Of a DNA stretch of 64,000 nt, positions 12,701-24,184 are shown in pieces (within the stretch, counting starts at the first letter, position 1; the number at the start of each line of letters is the position of its first letter). The stretch is taken from contig NC_064046.1 in the NCBI RefSeq assembly GCF_932526225.1, positions 3,968,001 to 4,032,000 of the forward strand, in the 5' to 3' direction. Below the pieces are notes generated by a model. That model had not been told where the DNA came from, searched no databases, and saw only the letters and a list, made by a program, of their open reading frames with translations. Both the position numbers and the translations under genes were made by a program. Origin of the DNA: Nematostella vectensis. Taxonomy: Eukaryota; Cnidaria; Anthozoa; Actiniaria; Edwardsiidae.

Positions 12701-15700
12701 ACTGAAGTACTCCCGAGTGTCACCGAAGTACCCCTGAAAGTACCGACATACCTCCGAAATAGTACTGAAGTACTCCCGAATGTCACCGACGTTACCCTGA
12801 AAGTATACCACATACCCCCGAAATAGTATTGAAGTACTCCCGAATAACACCTGTACTCCTGAAAGTGCCGACATACGCCCGAAATAGTATTGAAGTACTC
12901 CCGAATGCCACCGACGTACTCCTGAAAGTACCGACATACCTCCGAAATAGTACTGAAGTACTCCCGAATATCACCGACGTACCCCTGAAAGTACCGATAT
13001 ACCCCCGAAATAGTACCGGCGTGTCCCTGAAAATACCTACCCCAAACCCCTCAAAAATCTCCGAAAACGGTGCCACCAAAAAAATACCCGAATCGTGATT
13101 ACCTTATACTATGATTTGGCACTAGTGTCCCTTGTGTAATCTCTAAACAATTCTAAGTGCTACGGCCTTTTTTGTTTCTTTAGAGGTCTCACGTGACCGA
13201 GATGTGTTGTCTGCAGCTCAGCGTCACGCTGCACTTAATGAAGGCTGTGTTCTCTTTTGATATGCCACGCATTACCGAGTCTCCCGTTACCGCGTCACGC
13301 ATTCTTCAACAGCTCATGCATGAGTGCCCCATGTTTCTCGTTTCGTTACAGGTAAGCTCGGCTGTTTGCAATTTCAGCGTGATCAATATGACCGTATACC
13401 GTTATTAACCGTTATATAACGGTTATATAACCGTTGTTATTTTTTTGCGTCACTTAGAGTATGCGTATTTTTTTATCGCAAGATGTGCGAAGCTGGTGGC
13501 CAAAAATTCCCGTCATACCGTATTAGGAACTCATAAGGCGTTATGCACCTATCTCATATAAGCAGGGGCGTAGCCAGGGGGGTGACCTACGTGATCCGCC
13601 CCCTCCCCCCTTTTAGTAGCCAAAAATACAGTAAATGTATGAGACATAATCTAAAATACAGGAGAAAATGGCCTTTTGGACCCTCTCCTGTTAAAAATCC
13701 TGGCTACGCCGCTGAATAAGGTTGCACTTAAATCTGTGTATCGTAACCCGCAGTGCTTCATGGGTATCAAATAAATAAGTAAATAGTGTAAATAAAATAC
13801 AAATCTTGTTTATGTTTTTATGATCGTTCACATGACTTTCAGATACAAGGACTCCGCCGTTTATACGCATAATCCACCGAGGGCTTCGACACAGATTCTC
13901 GGGTGCAACCATTTTTGAAATATGTGTATCCGCGTGGGAATATTTTATCTAAGATTGTTTATATTGTGTTTTTGTGTTTGACGAGTGAGACCCAACTAAC
14001 AATAAAATGGTGAAACGTTACGGGGGAAATGGTGGCAGTGACGTAAGCCACTCATGCGATCATTATGTTTTTTCAGCATTACTGGCCTCAAGTCAAGGCG
14101 ACGGTTTCGACTCTCTACGATCTGTCAAGCATACAAGCGATGGCTGATGAAGTCGAGAACCTGCACGACTTTGTTATGAGGTATCTTGTTTACTAACAAT
14201 CCTTTCCGACGTTCCTTTCTCCCCCAACGAACTCTTTTTCTATAATGAGGGAACGATCTTGTTAATAATGAGGGAACGATCTTGCTTCGTTATATCGTTC
14301 ATAAACGATCTTGTTCCCGGGTCACAATCGGAAGAACATTTTTTTAAAATTCCGAAGTTCGTTCACTTCAAATTGGAAAAAAACGCTCTAAAGTTCGGAA
14401 AATCGTTCTCTAAAATTCGGAAAGTTCGAAATATCGTTCTCTTAAAATTCGGAAGATCGTTCTTTTGAACCTCGGGAGAACACTCTTTAATAGGAAGATC
14501 ATCTCTAGAAATTCGGAAGAAGGCTCTTAAAGTTTGGAAGAATGTCCTTGATATTTGCAGTATGCAAACTAAGAAAGCGAGTCGACTCTATTTGTATTTG
14601 CAATAGAACAACATGTTAACGGTGACGACATATGACGGTTCTCGCTTGCTACTAAAGTCGCGCATCAAACAGACCTGTCTAAAAAGAGTCCTCTATATCT
14701 CAGCTTTCTTTTGCCATTAGAACTGTTAGGGAAGTTACGATCCGTAAAGTTCGTCAATTGATTTGTTTGAGCCGTATGTATATTAAGAAAGCGAGTCGGC
14801 TGTTGATATTTTATTGTCTTTTCAAAACAAAATGTTAATGACCACAACTTTACTATGACGGCTTTGCGCTTGCTATTTAACTCGCGCATCAATAAGACCT
14901 CCTAAAAAGAATCTCCTATATGTCAAACTTTAATTTGATATTACCATCATCGATTATGAGCCGTATGCAAACTAAGAAAGCGAGTCAGCTTTCAAACTTT
15001 ACTTGTCTTTTTAAAACAACAACTTGTTAAGCTGAAATATAGTTCAAAATTAAAATTAACAAACCAAGTATTACTCAAAAGAGCGATGTTGTCTTTTTGG
15101 TAAGAATTGGAAGAAAGGTTTTGCCTTTGGGGTTTTCCCGCATTTTCAAATCCCGGAAAGAAGTTCTTGTTTTCGTGAAGCCGATCATTTGACGATCTTG
15201 AAAATCGGAGATCGTTTCTCGTAGAAACCTGATATCGTTCTGAATATCGTAAAAGCGTTCTGCATAATCCGTCGAACGACATGTTTCGTTCATAGCCCGA
15301 ACGCTTTTTCTCTAGTGTACGTTTTCCCTTGCCGGGTCACATTTGTTATCTGTTCTGTGGCCGAATGATGCCGCCGTGTGTAATGTTCGGTATTTACTTC
15401 CAGCATTTGTTACAAACACAAGTCCTTGCTGACAGAAACTCACCAGGGATCCCCCCATATTCTTGGCGCTTCCCTATACCAGGCCCTTCGAACGCTCGAC
15501 GTTAAGTAAGTAACTGTGGCAATATAACCGCCAAAAGTATCGAAAAAGCTCTAAATATTTTGGAAAATATAATTACCAATACACTACCTTTAACTTACAA
15601 TCCTCAACGTTTGTCTATGTAAAACACTTTTGATGTGAAGCTACAGTTTTGTGATGAAGCGACCCTTCTTGTAGACGATCTTGATGTGCATAAAACGGCT

Positions 15701-18700
15701 TGTGGACGAAGCGAGCGGATAACGTTGCAGACATCTAGGGCTTTAAAGACTGCATCGATCGTTTTCATAAATTGAACCATACTTTGAAAGGGTTCGCGCC
15801 ACTGGTCTCATGTTATTGTTTCTTTTTTTTTTTTTTTTCAAAATTTAGCTTTTATTACTTCATTTCATTTGTTTCAGCATTGTTTCTGCTTTTGTTCATC
15901 TAATAGATATAAAGCTGGTTCAAGAGACCATGATATAAGAGAACGAATCCCCGTGGCCCATGATAACGTCCAAGAAAGCTATTTTTAGATTGCGCGAGCT
16001 TGTCAATCATAGCATCCATACATGGTTCGTCGCGCCATATTTGGTTATGGGCACCACGAGCTAGTACAATTTTACACCAAATTTTTTCCCTCTGCACTTC
16101 TTTACTTCGTTCGCTATTTGTTTTTATCCTTTTAGCTTCTCTTCAAGGCTCATGATCACAATGCTACTCATGGGGTGGTGTCCTGTTATCTGTTAAGTTA
16201 TCTAATGTTCAGTTATCTAAATGTTATATAAATAATTGAACGGGAAGACGTCGGGGAGACGGTGAATTTGGAGTTCATTCAAGACTCCTAAAATGTTCTT
16301 TTTCTCTGCAATTCGGTGAGATAGAATACATAGACATTCTCAGAGTCTATGTTATGTATTTTAATACAAGAAGGCCTTTATTTTTCTTCGATTTATAACA
16401 TTTTTAGATGAATGAACTTCAATTTTTCACGCACATGTTCAGAAATCATGTCACTCAAGAAACCCTTGTCACTGGAATAAGATCTACTTCATTATAAAGA
16501 CTTGAAATCTTTTATTTGTAACATCGGTGTGAATATAATGGTATTAAGTTCTGGATGTATCTTTTTCATTAAAAGAGAATTGGAAGAGAATTGTGTTTTG
16601 TAAACACAGATTTATGATTGATTGTTGTGTTATAAGTTAATTTGCGAATCAGCAGTGAAAACTTTTACTGGGAAAGTTGATCCCAGAGCCTAAAATCACG
16701 CACTTTATGCATTTCAATGTCCCAGAAACGGTTAATTGGCTCCAGCGTACTCTACGGAAGATCATTTTTACAGCGTTCGTAAAAAAGGAAGGTATTTTCG
16801 GTCAAAAAGATTTCCGGAACATCCTTTGCCGGATCACATTGCTCAAGATGTGATCGCGCGTAAGACTCATGTTGCTAGGAAACGTGAGCGCTAACCAATC
16901 AGAGACGTATCTAAAAATTACTGCTTGTTCTAAAAATAGTTTTTACGGACGTAATCATTGGAACATACCCTAATACGGGGGATTCTTTCTCTTACATCAT
17001 GGTCTCTTGGCTGGTTCTATTACACCCTGATAAAGCTTTTTTTTGAATTTCAAAGTAAGAATTAGCTAGTTTTCGAATAAGACAGCTTGTACGGATGAGA
17101 TGGATGTGTGCCTTTTATTTCCATTGACATTCTCAATAAATATGTTTTTTTTTCCTCGTGGTTTATTATTACTTATTACTTCAGAAAATAATATATAAAC
17201 TCGCGCAGGTATTGAGTGCGTATGTGTTGAGTGCTAATCGAATGCTAATCAATATCGAACGAGTGATCGGGAACGATCATCCCGCCTTGTGAGGACTCTT
17301 ATTTATCACCGTTTTTAGGCCTGAAGCCTTCATGTCACGGCCAGAGAAGACTCGAGATTACAAACAGGTAACTCCAATAGACCATATAATACTATACAGT
17401 AAATCTTTTTCGGGCTGTGTGTCTGTGTGCGAAAAACAGGTCAGGTCGGCCTGGATCGAGGTGAGTTTTACCTCTAAGCGTTCCACGTGATCTAACCGTC
17501 CAATCAGATAAGTGTTGTCGACATAGGTAGCTTGCTTCCTTTAAATTATTTTAATTTTGCGACAGATCATTGCTGCTTTATAAAACAACTACTAATTTAT
17601 AGTGGAAAGCGTTGGACTTAGCTAGCCGCCAGAAAGCTTTTTTTAATTTTATTTTTACATGTTTTGTCTAATATTTGTTGCGGCCCGTTAGCAGAGATTC
17701 CATTCATTGTTGGCGCTGGAACGCCTAATGCCATATTTTTTTTTATTATTTGACTCTTATCGAGATGTATCATATATCTGTAGAATTCCATTGATGTGTA
17801 TAGAAGTCTAATCCTGTCCTGGTGACTTCCCTACAGATCACCGTTTGTGTGTTCGCATGCGTGGTCGCTGAGCTCTCAGTCTCAGCAATACAAGGCCGGC
17901 AGGTAATACCGGACAAATGCGACATATAGACAGACAGACAGACAGATTTATTGGTTCTGTAAAATCTAATGCTCAAGCTACCGTCATAGGGATGAATGTC
18001 ACTTACACATTAAATTGACATTGTGCTCCATATAATGTGTTGCTGAATTGTTCATTTATTGATATAAAGGACGAAGAAACTAGCACAGCTATGGAAATAT
18101 CTAAGGTAGGCCTCGTTTCTGTCGAATCCGTTGTATCACGACGCCGCATTTTCAAAACATTGATTTTTTTTTGTTTTTTGGTATTTTCTGTTCCGCCAGT
18201 AAAACTATTCTAAGGCAATCAGATTCTTGCCATCTCTCGCCAAGTGCAGTTGCCTGACTTTCTGTCGCGATACTGTCTGGTTTTCGTCCAGAGGATAGCC
18301 AGGGAAGTGCACAAAGCGAGACTCTGATGGGCTCAGAATGGTTTTACTGACGGAACAGAAAATCAAAACAAATCGTGTTTTGAAAACGCGGGTCGCGATA
18401 CAACGGATTCGACAGTAAATTTTATTAACCTCTAAGCTCCTTGCGCGTAAACTGGGGGTGATAGCTGTGGAAATATCTAGGATAATGTAGGATTCGTTAA
18501 AGGCTCTTTTTACTAACCGCGGGGGTATTGGCAGATCCAGTCATACTAAAGTGTTTTCCAAGGCAGTAAATTGCCTATCTAAGGATAAGCATCGTTTTAC
18601 CATCCCTGTATCTGCCAGTAGGTAATAGGTAATAAGAAGGGCAACTCTACTTAAAGAAAGCCTGCTAGCCGGCTTATTCGGAGGAAGGGAGCCCGTACCC

Positions 18701-21700
18701 ATTGTAAAATAATAGAAATAAAATATTTAAAAATTCAAAAAATCTTATACTGGCCCATACCGGCTCACCCTGTTATTAAAAGGCGTTCTGCTTTTTTAAC
18801 CTGCAGAAGATGCTCGAGCTTGTTCCCGAGTGCTTAATGGTTTTTGATAAAGGTAATCACTCTTTCTACGGAGCACTGTATATTAACTATATAGCAGGGA
18901 TATGTACGGACAGGTCAACGAGGAATCAAGACTGAATCTTGTTATCTCAGCTCTTTCTACATTTGCACGGTTAAAGAATGAATGCAGTAGTACGTTTGGG
19001 TTTCGGGCTCTGCGTTTCCTCAAAATCTCGAAAAGAGCAAACCATTCAAGTTTGTATATAGAGCTTCTACTATACATTTTCTGGAGACAAAGAAATGGTG
19101 ATTCCTATGGTTGAAATCAAAGTTAGAACATTGTTATTATAGAAGGTGCATTTTAACGGCACGCAATCATATTTCTCAGTGGTCGCTTATGAGAGCAAGC
19201 TCTCGTAAGAGACCAGCTCCGTTAACGACCGCAATTTTCAGTTCCCAAGGTGGGCGCTTACGAGAGCTTCAACTGTAATCCATTTCGCGAAAAAAAATGT
19301 ATTTTCACGTGGACACACACGTTTTATTAAATTCCCTCTTCATTTCCTACGCCTATCAATCGTATATAGTTATCGATGTATACATAACGTTTGTTTGCGC
19401 AGATCAACATCAAGCCTTTGTGGAGAGTCTGCGAAAATTAAGGTAAGGTATGAATCATTAGAAGCACAATGGAACCTCTAAATATCGGGCGCTAGGCAAA
19501 TGTTTAGGTAAAGTTTTGAGCCTTAGAAGCACAAGGAACTCTTATAAACCAGACGGATGGCGAATGCTCAGGTAAGGTGTACAGCCTGCGGAGAACCTTG
19601 AAACCGTTCTTTAGTGATTTTAATGTGAGTATAAGCCAAATAAAAGACATCTAAGTACATTTACAATAGTCGCTTTCATTTGAATCGGATTTCCAGCGGC
19701 CGGTTGCAGTCATATAGCAGACCGCTCGTAAGGCCTAACAGGATTGGCAGGATTACCTCATTGTTCTATTGTATTCCCGTTCTATTGTTTTATTTCCCAT
19801 TGTTTTGTCTGTGGTGTATCAATCCAATCAGGTGAAATCTTCTGAGAGCTGCTACACGACCCGCCGGTTGTGGGGGATACGTCAATTATTTGCCCTGGTC
19901 ACGGCTCACTCAACAACCCGCTATTCATTTGTTCATCCCTCTCGACATAATGTAGGAAAGGTGACATGACGGAAAAACATGACTTAACGCTTCAAATAAG
20001 CTCATTTCACATCTAATAAGGCGGAAAATTTCTCTAAGTACTTAGTGAGTAATAGCGAACGAAATATCAAATGCGACTTTTCTTTTAAATTAATGCGACT
20101 TTTTGTAAAGTGTCATTGAAATTTGAGCTTTTCGTCCCTGAGCTCATACATAGCGCAAGGATGATCAAGGAAAAAATATCTTAAAAAGCAAAAATCTCGG
20201 CCTCACGTTATTTGTGTTTCAAAAATCAGTCCGGAATACAAGGAACCGATGGCCATTGTAAGAAATTTTGTCTTTTTTCTCTATCTCGAATTGCGAATTT
20301 TCCAGGTTTTTCCGTCATGCCAGGAAAGCTAGGAATGAGTTTTCACTCTTATAAGCTAGGCCTTAATGCCTATGAGCGCAAATAAATGCGCAACTATTGA
20401 CACAGACCCAAATTGTTTTTTTTCAAATTGGAAAACAAGCAGAGAAAATAATAAAATTCTTAATATTTCCAGGGAATTCATAGTAGTCCGCCATCGTGAT
20501 GAGATCTTACCAGTTATCTTCTTCAGGTAAGAAAGACATGACATGTCCCAATAAGCTCACTGCATCGTAGTGTGTAATAGCGAACAAGATATTAAATGCG
20601 ATTTTTTTTTTTCAATTTTATGCCTCTTTTTGCAGTCTAGCATTCGTTATGGGGTTCGTATAAATGGCGCAAACATAAGTAAAAATTCACTGTATAAGCA
20701 CATTTTCGGATGTATTACACTTATTAACAATATTAGGGATTTACATGGGAAAAATCGTGCAAAATGCGTGCGAACCTGCATCGAATTGATGTTTTTGAAG
20801 TATTGTACTCAAAAAAATGCGCAAGGTTATTCCACCATGTCGGTAAGATTTGCCTGCCTCGACATCTTAGTCTAACTTCCATTACTCTTTTACTTGCCAG
20901 TATTGTCACGGGCCTCGCAGAGAATACCGCTCTAAAGGTAAGAATAGAGAGCTTAAGCAAGTCAACACGAACGGCGCGCGCGCTCACGAATTGCTGAAAA
21001 ACGGTGTTGACGTCCGTGACAGGAAATCTAGAACGGCATTTTCCCTATTTTTAAGTTCTACGCGCGCGGTCTTGGACATCAACGCCGTTTTTCAGCTATT
21101 CGTGAGCGCGCGCGCCGTTTTTGGTGCCGTTCGTGTTGACTTGCTTAAGCTTTCTAATATTTTTGCATTCAAACTCGATAGTCTAAAGAAATGAAGTCGT
21201 ACATTATTCACGCCTCCTTTTTGTCTCTATTCTAGCTGTCCTCAAATGCTGGCTTTTCTCGGATTGTAATACACATGGAAAATGCGCTCAGGGATCTGCG
21301 CAAAACGTGTCTAGATGAGGGCTTGTTGCGCAGCTGTGGGAAGGTAAGTAATCAATAATGAGCCCCAGAAAAGAATTACCAGGAATACAAAAAAATAGGA
21401 ACATCTGTAGAAAAACTAGATATTTCCGCGAGCGTTAAAGTTCGGTGAAACGAGCAACAAAACAATCCAGCTCGTCTCGCTTTCAACCAACCACAAGCGT
21501 CAGATATGAAATGTGCTGACATTTTTTTCTGCGAGACCACAGGTAGCCCAAGCTCCTTATTTGTGCATATTGATCTTACGGTAAACATTTTACGAAACAC
21601 AAAAAAAGGAATATAAAATTACTTGCTGCAAAGAAAAATGTAGTTCAGTATTGTGTTTATGTCTACGCTTTGCGTGTTGAAGAATCCCGGTTCAAGCAAT

Positions 21701-23925
21701 GTTCAGGACGGATACTACTAAACTACATTTTCCTTTGCAGCAAGTAATTTTCTATTTTTCACTTTTTTTGAGTGTTTCGTAAATTGTTTACCGTAAGATC
21801 AATAGTCACAAATACAGAGCTTGGGCTACCTGTGGCAGGACAAGTTGTTGTTTAAAAAAAAAATACGCGTAGCATTGTTGAAAAAAGCTGCTTTTAAATT
21901 TTTGTATTTTTTCTGTAGATATTTCAGGTGGACTTCACTATTAAAGTTTCTGCATTCATCAAAAAATACTTGCATTGTGGCTATTAATTACAAGAAGCCG
22001 ATTAAGTAAAACAGAAAACCGTGACCAGCGGTATCCCACGATAATACGCCAAGCCGTAACCAGCGGTATCCCACGATAATACGCCAAGCCGTGACCAGCG
22101 GTATCTGACGATAATACGCCAAGCCGTGACCAGCTGTATCAGTTAACAATACATCCGCATTTTATTAGATAAAATTAAAGGGATCTGTAATATTACACGA
22201 GGACAAATGCGCCGTGACCAGCAGTATTTACAGGACGCGCGCTGTGACCAACGGTTAATGATGGCAAAGTGTGCGCCTTGGCCATTTTCACCCAGCCGAA
22301 GCTCAATGTAGATATAACATTTATGGTCAAAGCGACTCCTTCAAACGAAAAATCACTAAAAATCTCCTTCGTAAATATATCATAAATTTAAATTTTAATT
22401 TTACAGTTTTCAAGTTTTCAACTACCTCTTTCTTTCAGCCTTTGTTGAACAATAAACAATAAACTTTGTTGAACAATAAACAATATTTTTAGCGCTCTGG
22501 TGTTCCTGGATTTCCATTTGGCCCGTCCAAGGTGTAAGTCAGTAGGCCTTCGCAACGGCTTAATAATGTGTTACATACATTTTCGCACAATCTTCATCAT
22601 CAATTGATGATAAAGATTAACAAGTGACTAGCCCATTCTGTTACCGTTTTTAATCGGATAATGACTGGAACTGGGAATTCGTATCATATTAGCATTTAAT
22701 TTGCCATGAAATAGCCTGTAAGGCGATCCACTTCCATTGACGCACTTCTCTTTATATCGGCGTTCCAAAAGCATTTCAAGATTGAGAGTCTCTGAATCAG
22801 AGAAACGAGTACTACAAGACATGCAAACTTGGTAACGAAGCTTTCTTTAAACCTCTTCTAGGCTGTATCAAAATGTGTCAAGTTTATTACAAAATTGGTC
22901 GATTTTATAAATGGATCAGGCTTATTGCAAATATTAATTACAAATTGGGTCGGGGTTTTTTACAAAATAGGCCGGCTTTACTATAAAATGGGTTGAATTT
23001 ATTACAAAATGGGTCAAATTTCGTACAAAATGGGTCAGTTTTATTACAAATTGGGTCAGTTTTGTTACAAAAGGGGTCTGTTTTATTAGAAATTTGGTCG
23101 AGTTGAATTTATTACAAAATGGGTCAAATTTCGTACAAAATTGGTTCAGTTTTATCACAAATTGTGCCAGGTTTGTTACAAAATGGGTAAAATTTATTAC
23201 AGAATTAGTCAGATTTATTACCAAGGGTGAGGTTATTACAAAATGGATCGAGTTTTATTACAAAATGGGTCGAGTTAAGTACAAAATTGGCCGAGTTCAT
23301 TACAAAATGGGTCAGTTTTATTATAAATTAGGTCGGTTTTATTACAAAATGGATCGAGTATATTACAAAATGGGTCGGGTTTTATTACAAAATGGGTCGA
23401 GTTTATTACAAAATTGGACAGATTTATTACAAGGGTGAGTTTATTTCAAAATGGATCGAGTTTATTACAAAATGGGTCAGTTTTAGTATAAATTGGGTCA
23501 GTTTTATTACAAAATGGATCAAGTATATTACAAAATGGGCCGAATTTTATAACAAAATGGGTCGAGTTTATTACAGAATTGGACAGATTTATTACAAGGG
23601 TGAGTTTATCACAAAATAGGTCGGTTTATTACAAAATTGGTCGAGTTTTTTTTACAAATTGGGTCGGTTTTATTACAAAATGATCGAGTTTATAATTACT
23701 CGTCAGGTCTGTTCACGTGCCTTAATTTGTTAAGATCAATTACAAATTATACACATAAATAAGTTTTATTGGACAAGCCTTTTCATTGATATTTTTTATA
23801 TCTAGTTTCTTATCGTCGACATACCCCTGCGTACCAGAGCCTTCAGACTTTTCTCGTCCAATTTCGCTCAGCCAGTCGCTGAAGGAGAGAAGTTTGGAGG
23901 ATTGTATTTAGAAGAGCTAAGTTGA
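6756..23925 (+). CDS. Unidentified multi-exon gene, 3' part (19 exons, about 521 codons)
   Basis: I do not recognise the protein. It was rebuilt from splice sites. Exons: 6756-6785, 7004-7083, 7803-7852, 8547-8620, 9885-10007, 10084-10183, 11727-11899, 12208-12313, 13184-13351, 14077-14180, 15404-15505, 17319-17367, 17440-17460 (21-bp microexon), 18070-18105, 18807-18852, 19403-19442, 20901-20937, 21236-21343, 23806-23925. Every exon is bounded by AG and GT (the last ends at TGA), and all reading phases join without a stop, which is strong internal support. The first exon begins at codon position 3, so the 5' end lies upstream, possibly beyond the minisatellite. Translated exons look like helical, cytosolic or nuclear protein with no signal peptide, membrane segment or catalytic motif that I can name. 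Examples are LVELWLHLPPYLIFVDD in the eighth and SSNAGFSRIVIHMENALRD in the eighteenth exon. Introns are packed with minisatellites and MITEs. Individual exon edges could shift slightly; the 30-bp first exon and the microexon are the least certain. Confidence 0.75.
8998..9592. repeat. 99-bp tandem repeat, about 6 copies (intronic)
   Basis: Copies are spaced exactly 99 bp (the phrase CTTAATGCCCGCAATGG starts at 9201, 9300 and 9399). Each holds AATGGAAAGGTGACTTTCC, which is a short inverted repeat (GGAAAG/CTTTCC), and CCGCGAGTAGGTGGGA. The first copy is diverged and the last truncated. It lies in an intron of the unidentified gene. Confidence 0.95.
10732..10795 (+). repeat. tRNA-like SINE fragment
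   Basis: GCGATAGCTCAGTGACACAG resembles a polymerase III A-box region of a tRNA gene, but no good B box follows, so this is not a functional tRNA. The same head (GCGATAGCTCAGTGG) appears on the minus strand near 26950. Just upstream (10677-10716) is a near-perfect palindrome centred on AACAATTGTT. Confidence 0.5.
12540..13060. repeat. 62-63-bp minisatellite, about 8 copies (intronic)
   Basis: Units contain GAAGTACTCCCGAATGTCACC and ACCCCTGAAAGTACCGACAT, recurring every 62-63 bp. Because there are few stops, the block produces long open frames on both strands (for example 12518-12937 minus) that are by-products of the repeat, not genes. Confidence 0.93.
13563..13714. mobile_element. 152-bp MITE with CAGGGGCGTAGCCAGG termini
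   Basis: The left end reads CAGGGGCGTAGCCAGG and the right end CCTGGCTACGCCGCTG, its approximate reverse complement. There is no internal ORF. Termini of this form are typical of non-autonomous hAT-like elements. No exact 8-bp target duplication is seen. Confidence 0.7.
14330..14530. repeat. Degenerate short repeats of an AAATTCGGAA motif (intronic)
   Basis: AAATTCGGAAGATCGTTCTC-like phrases recur at irregular 20-30-bp spacing. This is low-order degenerate tandem sequence with no gene. Confidence 0.6.
18119..18415. mobile_element. 297-bp MITE with long terminal inverted repeats
   Basis: Begins CTGTCGAATCCGTTGTATC and ends GATACAACGGATTCGACAG, an exact 19-bp inverted match. The match extends with gaps through TTTTCAAAAC/GTTTTGAAAA and TTTTCTGTTCCG/CGGAACAGAAAA. 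Non-coding. It inserted 13 bp after the exon at 18070-18105. Confidence 0.85.
20950..21151. mobile_element. About 200-bp hairpin element (long imperfect palindrome)
   Basis: AGCTTAAGCAAGTCAACACG at the left is matched by CGTGTTGACTTGCTTAAGCT at the right. Inner arms also pair (GCGCGCGCTCACGAAT with ATTCGTGAGCGCGCGC). It lies 12 bp after the exon 20901-20937, so the transcript could form a very stable stem beside a splice donor. Confidence 0.85.
21537..21835. mobile_element. 299-bp MITE, CCACAGGTAGCCCAAGCT family, copy 1
   Basis: The termini are CCACAGGTAGCCCAAGCTC and GAGCTTGGGCTACCTGTGG. Arms include TTACGGTAAACA/TGTTTACCGTAA and ACTTGCTGCAAAG/CTTTGCAGCAAGT. The same family occurs at 50383-50685, and single terminal fragments are seen near 59784 and 62727. 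Non-coding. Confidence 0.9.
22020..22140. repeat. 35-bp tandem repeat, about 3.5 copies
   Basis: Units read CCGTGACCAGCGGTATCCCA plus CGATAATACGCCAAG. Stray copies of CCGTGACCAGC continue to about 22250. Intronic, non-coding. Confidence 0.85.
22860..23690. repeat. About 21-bp minisatellite (TTATTACAAAATGGGTCGAG), about 38 copies
   Basis: Short units of 19-22 bp with the core TTATTACAAAATGGGTC. A marker variant ACAAGGGTGAG recurs near 23222, 23440 and 23600, showing a higher-order block of about 160-220 bp. The open frames here are periodic peptides, not genes. The array lies in the last intron, 116 bp before the terminal exon. Confidence 0.95.
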
Positions 23926-23956
23926 TTCATTAGAAAATAACATTCACATCCAGGAA

Positions 23957-23962
23957 AATAAA
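23957..23962 (+). promoter_or_regulatory. Polyadenylation signal AATAAA
   Basis: Canonical AATAAA 32 bp after the stop codon at 23923-23925, supporting that stop as the true end of the gene. Confidence 0.6.
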
Positions 23963-24184
23963 AAATCCCCATGAATCCACCATCCATAAGCACAGCACAG
24001 TTATGGCTCAAAAGACTTAATGATGTTCAAGGGCACAAGCAACTTGTGCTCGCATTAGCACAGAGACAAGGGATTAAAGATAGGACCGCGATTTGCTTTG
24101 TATTGGGTCACACTGCTGTGAACTACACACATTCCACGAGTAGCTAGCTGTGATAAACTTAGCCTGCAAAATACCTCTGCTTAC

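Noticed and set aside
12518-13098. ORFs of 68-139 codons on both strands
   Set aside because: Periodic peptides from the 62-63-bp minisatellite.
22934-23619. Periodic ORFs rich in Lys, Tyr, Gly and Phe
   Set aside because: Produced by the 21-bp minisatellite; not bounded by sensible starts.
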